This document shows, in pieces, positions 8,520 to 16,281 of a DNA stretch of 64,000 nucleotides. The notes below the pieces were generated by a model, which was not told the origin of the DNA, ran no database searches, and worked only from the letters and a program-made list of their open reading frames with translations. Within the stretch, counting starts at the first letter, position 1. Every line of letters starts with the position of its first letter. The position numbers were made by a program, and so were the translations under genes. Origin of the DNA: Bremerella sp. P1 (GTDB lineage Bacteria > Planctomycetota > Planctomycetia > Pirellulales > Pirellulaceae); assembly GCF_028748185.1 (NCBI RefSeq), contig NZ_CP118164.1, positions 2,604,001 through 2,668,000 on the forward strand, read 5' to 3'.

Positions 8520-10148
8520 TTACTCGCCGGTTAATACCTTGGGATCTTCAATGATCAGGTAGTGACCATGATCGGCCGTCAGAATCAGGCACGTTTCGTC
8601 CCAGCCACCATGCTTTTCGATCCATTGGGTCACTTGGTGAAAGGCTTGGTCCCCGCTAAGCACGGCTCCAATCGAGTTGTCAATGTTGTTCGAGTGATTA
8701 GCCCAGTCCACGTCGCCCGCTTCAATCATCAGCCACCATGGCTGACCCTTCGCTTCCAACACGTCGAGAGCCGCGATGCTCATCTCGGCGAGCGTGACGT
8801 TCTCGCGAACATCTGCTTCGCTGTACTTCTCGGCGGCCACCGGACCGGAACTCTTGGCACTGACAACCGGATCGTATTTTCCGTCGGCCGTTTGAAACGG
8901 CAAGTGACCGCCGCCGACGCCAAAGAAACCGAACAAGCGATGACCTTCTTTGATCGCCGCGGTGGTCCCTTCTTCCAGAACCTGCTTACCACTGCGACCT
9001 GGTGTTCGTTGCGCGATGACGTACTTGCCGCCGTGGGCAACGTCGATCGCCAGCTGATCCTCTTCGGTCAGATAAGGATTACCAGGCACGAAGTTCTGAC
9101 CTTGCTTTCCGTCCTTCTTCTTTTGGTCACCCCAACCTCCGCCAATCAACACGTCGAGTCCGGGGAGACCGCCGGGGTGGTAGACCGATGGACGTCCAAT
9201 CATGTCGCGGGTGATGTCCTGATAGTCGTAGCGATGAACGTTGTTGGCGTAGGCCGCCCCTGGTGTGGCATGGCAAATGGGAACGCTTGTTACCACCCCC
9301 ACCTTCCATCCGTCGGCTTGAAGCTGACGCGCGATGGGCAAGACTTCGCGACCCATGTAGTTCACGTTGATCGAGTTGTTGTACGTCTTGATGCCGGCCG
9401 TCATCGATGTAGCCGACGACGCGGAATCGGTAAACGCGTGAACGATGCTCTTTCCCTTGGCGATTGGATAGTTCGCGTCGGCGGGAACGCTCCAGGGAAA
9501 TTCGCCCGCCTGGCTCACGTCGTAACCGCCCTTGGTGCTCCCGCCGGGGGAAGTCACGATTTGGCGATCGACATTGACGTCGGTCCCGCTGTTATGCGGA
9601 GTCGTGACGAAATACCCAAAGTCGGTCTTCACGCCGCGGTAGTCTTGGAAATGCAAACCGGTCCCGCGACCTTCGCGATAGCCAACCTTGCCCGACTTGG
9701 AAATGGCGGCTGCCCAAGTCGTTTGCCAGTCCATGCCATCGTAAACGAACAGAATGACCCGCTTCTTGCCACTGGCCACGGCTTTCTTCTGCAAACGATA
9801 GACGTCGGTCTGGTCTAAGTATTCGGCCTGGGAATTGACTGTTTGCGCAGGCAGGTAATCGAACAGTTCTGTGAGTTTCTCTTCACTTCGATAGATACTG
9901 TCGGCACCCCCAAAACCATCCAGGTCGATGCCAAACGTGTAGATCGGGATCAAGCGGTTCGAGTGATTGCCCCAACTCGAATACTTTTCTTCGTTGGGTC
10001 CCCAATGGATGCCGTTGGGACGATTTGTCTCAGCATTATTCTGCTGCAGCGTGGAGACCGGAACGCGCTCGAGCGTTTCGGCGTGTCCCATGTTCACAAG
10101 CAGCAGACTAAGGGCAGCTACACAAATCGCAGGAAAGATCTTGAACAC
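8520..10148 (-). CDS. Secreted alkaline phosphatase (PhoA family)
   Basis: 542-residue phosphomonoesterase with a signal peptide (FKIFPAICVAALSLLLVNMGHA). The metal-binding VYDGMD (D137) block and the catalytic D241-S242-A-S-S-A-T motif, with Ser242 as nucleophile, are present; later blocks VPICHATPGAAYA, EAGDVDWANHSN and LTADHGHY supply further metal ligands of the family. It would release phosphate from organic esters outside the cytoplasm. The start is a GTG at 10148 with no clear ribosome-binding site; no ATG precedes the signal peptide. A 7-4-7 direct repeat 45 bp upstream suggests phosphate-responsive control. Confidence 0.92.
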   Translation of the reverse strand: MFKIFPAICVAALSLLLVNMGHAETLERVPVSTLQQNNAETNRPNGIHWGPNEEKYSSWGNHSNRLIPIYTFGIDLDGFGGADSIYRSEEKLTELFDYLPAQTVNSQAEYLDQTDVYRLQKKAVASGKKRVILFVYDGMDWQTTWAAAISKSGKVGYREGRGTGLHFQDYRGVKTDFGYFVTTPHNSGTDVNVDRQIVTSPGGSTKGGYDVSQAGEFPWSVPADANYPIAKGKSIVHAFTDSASSATSMTAGIKTYNNSINVNYMGREVLPIARQLQADGWKVGVVTSVPICHATPGAAYANNVHRYDYQDITRDMIGRPSVYHPGGLPGLDVLIGGGWGDQKKKDGKQGQNFVPGNPYLTEEDQLAIDVAHGGKYVIAQRTPGRSGKQVLEEGTTAAIKEGHRLFGFFGVGGGHLPFQTADGKYDPVVSAKSSGPVAAEKYSEADVRENVTLAEMSIAALDVLEAKGQPWWLMIEAGDVDWANHSNNIDNSIGAVLSGDQAFHQVTQWIEKHGGWDETCLILTADHGHYLIIEDPKVLTGE

Positions 10149-10192
10149 AAGCGGGTCTCGGCGGGAATTTCAGGGAGGGAGGAAAACGCGTC

Positions 10193-10211
10193 TTGAACCT
10201 TTATTGAACCT
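10193..10211 (-). promoter_or_regulatory. Pho-box-like direct repeat before alkaline phosphatase
   Basis: On the minus strand AGGTTCA-ATAA-AGGTTCA: two identical 7-mers with an AT-rich 4-bp spacer, the architecture of PhoB boxes, about 45-63 bp before the phosphatase start. The half-site differs from the E. coli consensus CTGTCAT, so assignment rests on architecture and gene context. Confidence 0.5.
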
Positions 10212-10623
10212 GCAAAGACTCGATGAATAAACCCCTTATAGCGCAGACGATCCTTCCGAATGCGCAGGACGCTTGAGATCTTTTTCTCTTGCGCATGAGG
10301 GTCGATCGGGACGAGGAACGACCGACTCGAACCATTAATCTCTGCTTCATCCACCCTATGGGTTAGTCGCTGCCCAGAATTAGAAGGATTCTCAATTGAT
10401 CGACCTACCACCGATGGCGTGGATGGTTAAGGAATTGCCTGTTAGCGTTCTGAGCAGGCCTGCCATCAGATTGTGCAAAAAAGAATAGAGATGGATAGTT
10501 TCTATTCACCCCTCTGGGGTGCTTGGTGTCCCGCGTCAAAATATACAAAAATCTGCCAAACTTCGAAAAACCAAGGGATTCTGATAAATCAGCAAGGACT
10601 TGATGAGTGCTCTTTTTACGGGA
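10212..10623. other. Intergenic region without a recognised gene
   Basis: Divergent region between alkaline phosphatase and the first plus-strand DUF1559 gene. It contains an imperfect inverted repeat with ATGCGCA/TGCGCAT arms near 10258-10296 but no open frame with a plausible start and ribosome-binding site. Enhancer sites for the sigma-54-type promoter immediately downstream could lie here; I cannot identify one. Confidence 0.5.
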
Positions 10624-10639
10624 TGGCACGGCCTTTGCC
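10624..10639 (+). promoter_or_regulatory. Sigma-54 (-24/-12) promoter of DUF1559 pair 1
   Basis: TGGCACG-GCCT-TTGCC matches the RpoN consensus TGGCACG-N4-TTGC exactly, with GG and GC 10 bp apart. It lies about 110 bp before the ATG at 10750. Related -24/-12 matches precede pairs 3 and 4. Confidence 0.7.
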
Positions 10640-10656
10640 TTTGCCTAGCTTGAAAT

Positions 10657-10685
10657 CGATATCCCGATATATCTCGGTGATATCG
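10657..10685. promoter_or_regulatory. Imperfect palindrome in the 5' region of DUF1559 pair 1
   Basis: CGATATC and GATATCG arms enclose CCGATATATCTCGG, giving a dyad of about 29 bp just downstream of the predicted -12 element. It contains the GATATCCC core also found near the promoters of pairs 3 and 4. Could be an operator or a leader hairpin. Confidence 0.4.
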
Positions 10686-10730
10686 CGGAACAGTCAGTTT
10701 GAGGCATATTTGTTCTTATATTTCCTTTCG

Positions 10731-10754
10731 TTAATTGGAGGCCCTCCTGATGAA
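10731..10754 (+). promoter_or_regulatory. Conserved palindromic ribosome-binding site, copy 1
   Basis: GGAGG lies 8 bp before ATG 10750 inside the palindrome GGAGGCCCTCC. A stretch of 24 bp from TTAATT through the start codon is identical to 12459-12482. The ribosome-binding site decides the ATG at 10750 over the in-frame TTG at 10735. Confidence 0.75.
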
Positions 10755-11772
10755 TTGCCGGCTCTCGAAGCATCGCGGCTTTACCCTTGTCGAATTACTA
10801 GTAGTGATCGCCATCATTGGTGTGCTGATCGCCTTGCTGTTGCCTGCCGTCCAGCAAGCTCGTGAAGCTGCCCGACGTATGCAGTGCAGCAACAATCTCA
10901 AACAGCTTGGATTGGCACTGCACAACTATCACGATACGCACCAAGAGTTTCCGATCGCTCACTTTATCACCGATCCGACCGAGCGACCCGCTAGTTGGCT
11001 CGTGCGAATTTGGCCGTTCATCGAACAATCGGCAGCTTACGAGCAGTGCACGTTTATCGGTAGTGACTGGTCTGGCCGCGGATTCGACCGCAACTGGCGC
11101 GTCACAACTAACCTCTTTGTGGAAGGACTGAACTGCCCTTCCAGCCCAATGGATCGCTTCCACTCGCAATCGGCCGGTAGCGAAATGACCAGTGATGGCG
11201 CTCCTTCGACGGTCGAATATCAAATCGCTGACTACTGCGGCGTGGGCGGAACGTACGGCGACGGCAAATCGCACTGGTATGGCTACCACGGCCGTAACGA
11301 CTACTCCGGTGTGTTCATCGCCACCGACTCGAAGAACTCGCAGGTCACCGCGTTCAAAGACATCACCGACGGAACCAGTAACACGCTGGCAATCGGCGAA
11401 CAGTCCGACTACGTCCGCATCGACAATGGTAGCGGCAACGTCGTGAAGAAAGATTACCGCGACTTCAGCTGGCACGGTGGTGCCTGGAGTGGTGGCGGCG
11501 GCGGTGAGACCAGTGACGGCTACTGGAACGGTCACTCCTCCTTCCGCGTTGGTATCAACTTTGTCGCCTCGGGCAATCACAGCCCGCACGGGATTGGTGA
11601 CTACTGGTACGGTCGCCGTGGGCATCACTCGCCATTCTGCTCGCCACATCCAGGCGGAGCTTTATTCACCCTCGCCGATGGCTCGACTCGATTCGTCAGC
11701 GAACATATGAACTTCGACACGCTCCGCAGCCTGGGCAACCGTGCCGATGGCCGTGTTGTTGGCGAGTACTAA
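10750..11772 (+). CDS. DUF1559 protein, pair 1
   Basis: 340 residues. Prepilin-like signal (KHRG then [16 protein letters not shown]), the [20 protein letters not shown] block, and an H-X9-DG tail (HPGGALFTLADGS) place it in DUF1559. The middle region is Gly/His rich ([13 protein letters not shown]). It is closely similar along its length to the pair-4 protein (shared [17 protein letters not shown] and HWYGYHG blocks), so these two loci are duplicates. Followed after 34 bp by its lipoprotein partner. Preceded by an exact sigma-54-type promoter and a conserved ribosome-binding site. Molecular role unknown. Confidence 0.93.
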   Translation: MNCRLSKHRGFTLVELLVVIAIIGVLIALLLPAVQQAREAARRMQCSNNLKQLGLALHNYHDTHQEFPIAHFITDPTERPASWLVRIWPFIEQSAAYEQCTFIGSDWSGRGFDRNWRVTTNLFVEGLNCPSSPMDRFHSQSAGSEMTSDGAPSTVEYQIADYCGVGGTYGDGKSHWYGYHGRNDYSGVFIATDSKNSQVTAFKDITDGTSNTLAIGEQSDYVRIDNGSGNVVKKDYRDFSWHGGAWSGGGGGETSDGYWNGHSSFRVGINFVASGNHSPHGIGDYWYGRRGHHSPFCSPHPGGALFTLADGSTRFVSEHMNFDTLRSLGNRADGRVVGEY

Positions 11773-11806
11773 TCGAATCACTCCAGATATCTAAGGACGT
11801 AGACCT

Positions 11807-12274
11807 ATGACGATTCGAAGATCCCTGGCAGCGATCACGCTCTTGGCCACGGTCTTACTGGTTGGATGTAGCGAATCGGGACCTGCCCTCGAGGGCGTTA
11901 CCGGAACGATCACCAAGAACGGAGTTCCCTTCGTTGGTGCCCAACTTGAGTTTTACCCGGAAGGGCCTGGTGCCGCTTCCTACGGCAAATCGGACGAGCA
12001 AGGCAACTTCAAGCTTCGCTACTCGACCGGTAAGCCTGGTGCGGTGATCGGCAATCACAAGGTTACCGTGATCGGTGGAAGCACCAATGGTGCGGAAATC
12101 GAAGAAGAGCCTGTCGAAGATCCGATCGAAGGCGAAACGGTGTTAGCCCCGGTCGCCAATCCGGAAGCTGCCGGCCGTCGTAGCCGCAGCGGCGGAGGTC
12201 CGAAATCCATCGAAGGAATTCCGGCAACCGTTAAAGAGGGTGAAGACAACCACGTCGTTATCGAACTCGACTAA
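11807..12274 (+). CDS. Lipoprotein partner, pair 1
   Basis: 155 residues with a lipoprotein signal (LLATVLLVGC). The body has a carboxypeptidase-regulatory-like beta-sandwich: GTITKNGVPFVGAQLEF, YGKSDEQGNFKLRYSTGKPG, followed by NHKVTV. The closest relative in the window is the pair-4 lipoprotein, matching the similarity of their DUF1559 partners. An acidic, Arg/Ser-containing linker near residues 95-130 separates the core from the end. Its transcript ends at the conserved 3' element and terminator just downstream. Confidence 0.85.
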   Translation: MTIRRSLAAITLLATVLLVGCSESGPALEGVTGTITKNGVPFVGAQLEFYPEGPGAASYGKSDEQGNFKLRYSTGKPGAVIGNHKVTVIGGSTNGAEIEEEPVEDPIEGETVLAPVANPEAAGRRSRSGGGPKSIEGIPATVKEGEDNHVVIELD

Positions 12275-12299
12275 CCAGGTCCTGTTCAAGACATACAAA

Positions 12300-12353
12300 T
12301 GGAACAGAGTGCTGGGTACCCTCGCGACGCCTGTGTCGCGGGGGTCCTTTTTT
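12300..12353 (+). terminator. Conserved TGGAACAGAG element plus intrinsic terminator, copy 1
   Basis: TGGAACAGAG (12300-12309) is followed after 5 bp by a strong stem built on ACCCTCGCGAC/GTCGCGGGGGT and a run of six T. The same element-stem arrangement recurs at 13954-14005 and, with a longer gap, at 17800-17862. Confidence 0.8.
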
Positions 12354-12458
12354 ACGCCTCAACCGAAGCGTTGAAGGCGGAAGAGGGATCGCCAGCCAGA
12401 TGTTGCTTGATACATCCCCTAAGCGTCACTTCGACGTACATACTTTCTTACTTCTTTC

Positions 12459-12482
12459 TTAATTGGAGGCCCTCCTGATGAA
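12459..12482 (+). promoter_or_regulatory. Conserved palindromic ribosome-binding site, copy 2
   Basis: Identical over 24 bp to 10731-10754, including the GGAGGCCCTCC palindrome and the start codon. It supports ATG 12478 as the start rather than the upstream in-frame TTG. Confidence 0.75.
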
Positions 12483-13431
12483 GCGTCCGCTTCGGAAACG
12501 CCTTGGCTTCACGCTTGTTGAGCTGTTGGTGGTAATTGCCATTATTGGGGTGTTGATCGCCTTGCTGTTGCCTGCCGTTCAGCAAGCTCGAGAAGCTGCC
12601 AGGCGAATGCAATGCACGAACAATCTCAAACAACTCGGTATCGCTTTGCATACCTACAACGACACGTTTCGGGCATTGCCGATGGGCGTGCTGGAACAAC
12701 ACAATTGGCGCGTCGGCGTACTTCCGTACATCGAACAAAACAATCTGTACGATCAGCTCGACTTCTCAGCTACCTTTCGAGGTGATCAAAACAACGCGAA
12801 TACTCCGCTGTTGAGCGGGACGGCCGTCGATACGTTTGTCTGCCCGTCGAGCCCATTGGATCCGAACATGAATCCTGGCTGGAACGGACTGAAGTATCAG
12901 TACCATCACTACATGGGCGTGAGCGGCGCGGTCGGCACAAGCGTGGGAACGTGCCAGAAGTTCTATGGCTGGAACTGTGACAACGGACCGTTCTCGGTCA
13001 ACAAGAAGGTGAAGCTGGCCGAACTTACCGATGGTACCTCCAACACGATGATCGTTGGCGAACAATCGGAACGTGTGAAGTACACCGGTTCAGGCCTCGG
13101 ATCATGGCCTTTCGCGGAAGGCAAGACGATGTCGCCAGGCGGTTACCATGCTGGCTGGGAAGGCCCAGGCAACCTCAGCCAAACCGGTTCGCAGTACGGC
13201 ATCATGTCGGGCATCGTTCCTATTCAATATGGTCCGAACGCGACATGTCCCGATCCTTGGGATTGCGGCTACAGCTATATCAACTCAACCATCCTCGCCT
13301 CCGCTCATCCTGGCGGCATCAACATCTTGCTGGCCGACGGATCGGTTCGTTTCATTGCAGAAACGATCGATCTCAACAATTTCAAATTGTTGGCACTCAA
13401 GAGTGATGGTGAAGTCGTGAAGTTCGACTAG
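12478..13431 (+). CDS. DUF1559 protein, pair 2
   Basis: 317 residues with the prepilin-like signal (RLG then [16 protein letters not shown]), the [20 protein letters not shown] block and an H-X9-DG tail (HPGGINILLADGS). Several Cys residues in the middle (CQKFYGWNCDN, CPDPWDCGY) could form disulfides outside the cytoplasm. Followed after 24 bp by its lipoprotein partner. I find no clear -24/-12 promoter upstream; it may depend on another promoter or readthrough from pair 1. Confidence 0.92.
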   Translation: MKRPLRKRLGFTLVELLVVIAIIGVLIALLLPAVQQAREAARRMQCTNNLKQLGIALHTYNDTFRALPMGVLEQHNWRVGVLPYIEQNNLYDQLDFSATFRGDQNNANTPLLSGTAVDTFVCPSSPLDPNMNPGWNGLKYQYHHYMGVSGAVGTSVGTCQKFYGWNCDNGPFSVNKKVKLAELTDGTSNTMIVGEQSERVKYTGSGLGSWPFAEGKTMSPGGYHAGWEGPGNLSQTGSQYGIMSGIVPIQYGPNATCPDPWDCGYSYINSTILASAHPGGINILLADGSVRFIAETIDLNNFKLLALKSDGEVVKFD

Positions 13432-13455
13432 GCCTAATAGCAGAGAACTACCTAT

Positions 13456-13884
13456 ATGATCCACAAAGCAATTTTCATCTCGCGATCGAACGTCGCTTGC
13501 TCACTCCTACTTCTGGGAGTGGCTGCGATGATCGGTTGCTCTAGCGATTCCAATTCGGGCGGAACCGTTGCGGGAAGAGTGACTCTCAATGGCAAACCTC
13601 TCACGGATGCCAACGTGAAGTTTCACAATCCTGACCTGGGTGTCGGCATCACTTGCGAACTAAACCCCGATGGGACTTTCGTAAGTAATACGAAGATTCC
13701 CGAGGCGACCTACAAGGTTGCGATCTCTCCGCCCAATACATCGCATGAGCCTGGGGCAGGCGGAATGCCGGTCATTCCCAAACTTCCCAAAGGCTTGCCA
13801 AGTAAATACGCATCGCCGGACACGAGTGACTTGACGGCTGAAGTCCATTCACAGCCCGTGAATGAATTCACCTTCGAGTTATAA
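13456..13884 (+). CDS. Lipoprotein partner, pair 2
   Basis: 142 residues. Lipobox AAMIGC at about residue 28, then a short beta-sandwich of carboxypeptidase-regulatory type (GGTVAGRVTLNGKPLTDANV, with FVSNTKIPEATYKVAI). Shorter and more divergent than the pair-1 and pair-4 lipoproteins; the YGKSDEQGNF block is replaced by a different sequence. Ends with FTFEL before the conserved 3' element. Confidence 0.83.
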   Translation: MIHKAIFISRSNVACSLLLLGVAAMIGCSSDSNSGGTVAGRVTLNGKPLTDANVKFHNPDLGVGITCELNPDGTFVSNTKIPEATYKVAISPPNTSHEPGAGGMPVIPKLPKGLPSKYASPDTSDLTAEVHSQPVNEFTFEL

Positions 13885-13953
13885 GCGTCTGCGACGTTAA
13901 GAAGATGAAACACATCGAACGCGACTCACTGGGTCCCGTTCGCTACCAACAAA

Positions 13954-14005
13954 TGGAACAGAGAGCCAGGTTCCCTCGCGACCCTTGTTGCGGGGGGACC
14001 TTTTT
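13954..14005 (+). terminator. Conserved TGGAACAGAG element plus intrinsic terminator, copy 2
   Basis: ACAAATGGAACAGAG followed after 5 bp by a stem GGTTCCCTCGC/GCGGGGGGACC and TTTTT. Closely similar to copy 1 in the element, its spacing and the stem sequence. Confidence 0.8.
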
Positions 14006-14248
14006 ACTTCCCAAGGCGGAGGCCGATACCAAGGGCTTGCCTTGTCCCCATGCGTCGGCGTGCCTAAATCACTGACACATTCTTCACGCTGCGCTTAAAC
14101 ACCTTGTACCCTCGGTAAGGCGCAATACGAAATACTAGTCCATTCTTGCATCTAAAAGACTGCTGAACGGCATCTTTTCTTTCATTACAGCCAATCGCCA
14201 CCCGATCTGCCCCAGGTCCGCCCGTTTCGCCCTAGGACGACCCGCGTT
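14006..14248. other. Intergenic region upstream of DUF1559 pair 3
   Basis: No supported gene. Near its end is TTCGCCCTAG (14225-14234), which recurs at 16142-16151 at almost the same distance (about 25 bp) before the -24 element of pair 4, so it may bind a regulator shared by both promoters. Confidence 0.45.
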
Positions 14249-14265
14249 TCGGTCTCTACCTTGCT
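14249..14265 (+). promoter_or_regulatory. Sigma-54-like promoter of DUF1559 pair 3
   Basis: CGG-TCTCTACCTT-GC: GG (14251-14252) and GC (14263-14264) are exactly 10 bp apart with TTGCT at the -12 side, followed by GATATCCCG. The -24 side deviates from TGGCAC. The same TCGGTCT...TTGCTGATATCCCG arrangement precedes pair 4, about 100 bp before each start codon. Confidence 0.5.
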
Positions 14266-14362
14266 GATATCCCGCTACGCCACGGCGAGTTCCGCCTTCA
14301 GCAACTCAACGCCTGGATTGTCTTCCTCGATTCTTCCTACCCAATTTCGAAAGTGATTTGTG

Positions 14363-15307
14363 ATGTTTACCAAAGGATCTTCGTCCGGCCGTTCGGCGTT
14401 TACCTTGGTCGAATTGTTGGTCGTCATTGCCATTATTGGTGTGTTGATTGCTCTGCTTCTGCCCGCTGTTCAACAGGCTCGTGAAGCGGCTCGCAAAATC
14501 CAATGCCGCAACAATCTGAAGCAGAGCGTCTTGGCGATGCACAACTATCACGACACGTTCTCGACTTTGCCGGCCTACCGCAGAGACAACACCTTCTGGG
14601 GCTGGGCTGCTCAACTCTTGCCGTTCATGGAACAGGACAACCTGAGTGAAGCGGTCGGCGTTAACTCGAATACTTTCCCTCAAGCCGTCGATGGAACGGC
14701 CGGCACGAATGCCACCGCGGCCCTGGCTACGGTCCTGCCGAACTTGCGATGTCCTTCGACGACCGCACCCGAGACCTTCGAACACAACTCGGTGCTGTAT
14801 GGCGTGATCAGCTACGCGGCCAGCCGAGGCTATGGTCAGGCAGGCTGGGACGCCGACAAGGCAGCCAACACCGGTGCCGTCAACAAAGTAGGTTTGGAGT
14901 TCTCGGCCATTACCGATGGTCTCTCCAATACGTTCGCTATCGGTGAAGCTTCGGCCAAGGCTGGTGGTTGGGAGTCGGGTCCGCGCGGTTGGGCTTTCTG
15001 GGCCGGAACACCTGGTAACGGCTACCTGGAACGTCAGAATACGCTATCGCGTTGCGTTTCCTTTCCAATGAACGCGACAGCACATTGGGGCTTCACCAGT
15101 GCTCATACCGAGGGAGCCTACTTCGCTTTTTGCGATGGCTCGGTGCAGTTCATTTCCGAGCATATCGAGTTCGATAAGAACGGCGTTTCCAATGGATGGT
15201 TCGGTGGTGATTCGGTTCATGCCGACATCTACGCCAACGCATCAGGCATGGGCGTGTATCAGTTGCTCGGCGTTCGCGACGACGGACAAACGGTAAGTCT
15301 GCCGTAG
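14363..15307 (+). CDS. DUF1559 protein, pair 3
   Basis: 314 residues. Prepilin-like signal (GRSA then [16 protein letters not shown]), REAARKIQCRNNLKQSVLAM block. The C-terminal block is HTEGAYFAFCDGS, a variant of H-X9-DG with Cys before DG. Sequence between the ends is shorter than in pairs 1 and 4 and rich in Ala/Thr. An in-frame GTG directly precedes the chosen ATG. Partner lipoprotein starts 63 bp downstream. Confidence 0.92.
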   Translation: MFTKGSSSGRSAFTLVELLVVIAIIGVLIALLLPAVQQAREAARKIQCRNNLKQSVLAMHNYHDTFSTLPAYRRDNTFWGWAAQLLPFMEQDNLSEAVGVNSNTFPQAVDGTAGTNATAALATVLPNLRCPSTTAPETFEHNSVLYGVISYAASRGYGQAGWDADKAANTGAVNKVGLEFSAITDGLSNTFAIGEASAKAGGWESGPRGWAFWAGTPGNGYLERQNTLSRCVSFPMNATAHWGFTSAHTEGAYFAFCDGSVQFISEHIEFDKNGVSNGWFGGDSVHADIYANASGMGVYQLLGVRDDGQTVSLP

Positions 15308-15370
15308 TTCCCAGCCATGATTCGCTTTTTGTTATCGATCCATAGACTTTAGACCAGAGTGTTAATAATC

Positions 15371-15787
15371 ATGTTGAATTACCGATGGATGGCCCCTGGC
15401 CTTTTACTGATCTCGCTGGCTGCTGTCGGCTGCGGTCCGACATCCCAGGTCGATATGGGAAGCGTAACGGGAACAGTGTACGTGGACGGTCAGCCTGCCA
15501 GGGCCGGACTTAAACTCGAGTTCGACCCGGTCACCAAGGGTGTCCGTGGCAGCACCGCGGTTACCGACGAGTCGGGACAATATGAAGCGGTCTACTCCCT
15601 CTCGACCAACGGCGTCCGCGTCGGAGCGTGCGACGTGAAGCTTGTCCCGCCCGAGATTGCACCGTCTGCCCCCGGCAAGAAGCGTAAGCTTCCATTCCCA
15701 GAGAAGTACTACGAAGAGATCATTCAAGTTGATATTACTCCCGGTAGTAATACGGTCGACTTGGAGATCTCGAAGTCGAAAGCGTAG
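15371..15787 (+). CDS. Lipoprotein partner, pair 3
   Basis: 138 residues with a lipobox SLAAVGC and a transthyretin/carboxypeptidase-regulatory-like body (GSVTGTVYVDGQPARAG, TDESGQYEAVYS, ending VDLEISKSKA). GTG at 15359 in the same frame is an alternative start but would lengthen the signal peptide; neither start has a strong ribosome-binding site. Ends before a long stem terminator of different sequence from those of the other pairs. Confidence 0.82.
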   Translation: MLNYRWMAPGLLLISLAAVGCGPTSQVDMGSVTGTVYVDGQPARAGLKLEFDPVTKGVRGSTAVTDESGQYEAVYSLSTNGVRVGACDVKLVPPEIAPSAPGKKRKLPFPEKYYEEIIQVDITPGSNTVDLEISKSKA

Positions 15788-15824
15788 TCCGACCCGATCT
15801 TGGGATAGCATTTCGCGAAAACCT

Positions 15825-15863
15825 AAATGGCCTCGTGACACTTGTCGCGAGGCCATTTTTTTT
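15825..15863 (+). terminator. Intrinsic terminator of pair 3
   Basis: AAATGGCCTCG/CGAGGCCATTT stem, extended by inner GTGAC/GTCGC pairing, followed by eight T. It lacks the TGGAACAGAG element. Confidence 0.85.
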
Positions 15864-16164
15864 ATGCGCTTCGAGCCGGATATTCCCGGTGAGAAAAGGC
15901 GTGGCTGGAATGAAATGCCCACTGGAATAGGCGGTTTGAAACTGCTTTGATTCTTCGCAGCAGTTCGCCTGCTTCTTCGACAGACAGCACTTCAGGTGCG
16001 CCACCCAGGCAAATTCCTACCGACAGACCGTAGAAGTCGCAATTGAAACAATGCGTCCACTATCCTTCTAATATCGACGATACCGAAACATTATTGCCCC
16101 TTAAGTGCTTTTTCCGCCCAAAATGAAATTTTCCCGCCTGATTCGCCCTAGAACTATGCGCAAA

Positions 16165-16181
16165 TCGGTCTAAGCTTTGCT
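16165..16181 (+). promoter_or_regulatory. Sigma-54-like promoter of DUF1559 pair 4
   Basis: GG (16167-16168) and GC (16179-16180) are 10 bp apart in TCGGTCTAAGCTTTGCT, followed by GATATCCCG, about 100 bp before ATG 16282. Arrangement and flanking TTCGCCCTAG match the pair-3 promoter. The rest of 15864-16164 holds nothing I can name. Confidence 0.5.
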
Positions 16182-16259
16182 GATATCCCGGTATACCACC
16201 ATTCCTAGACCACTTCACACGGTCTGATGTGGTGATACTTCCTCCATTTTTTTCCTGCC

Positions 16260-16269
16260 TGGAACAGAG
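16260..16269 (+). repeat. TGGAACAGAG element in the leader of pair 4
   Basis: Fourth copy of the decamer, here 12 bp before the start codon at 16282 instead of before a terminator. GAGAGATG adjoining the start could serve as a weak ribosome-binding site. Confidence 0.5.
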
Positions 16270-16281
16270 AGCACTCGAGAG

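Noticed and set aside
12361-12420. Sigma-54-type promoter for DUF1559 pair 2
   Set aside because: TTGCTTGATAC resembles the -12 context of pairs 3 and 4, but no GG is found at the -24 position.
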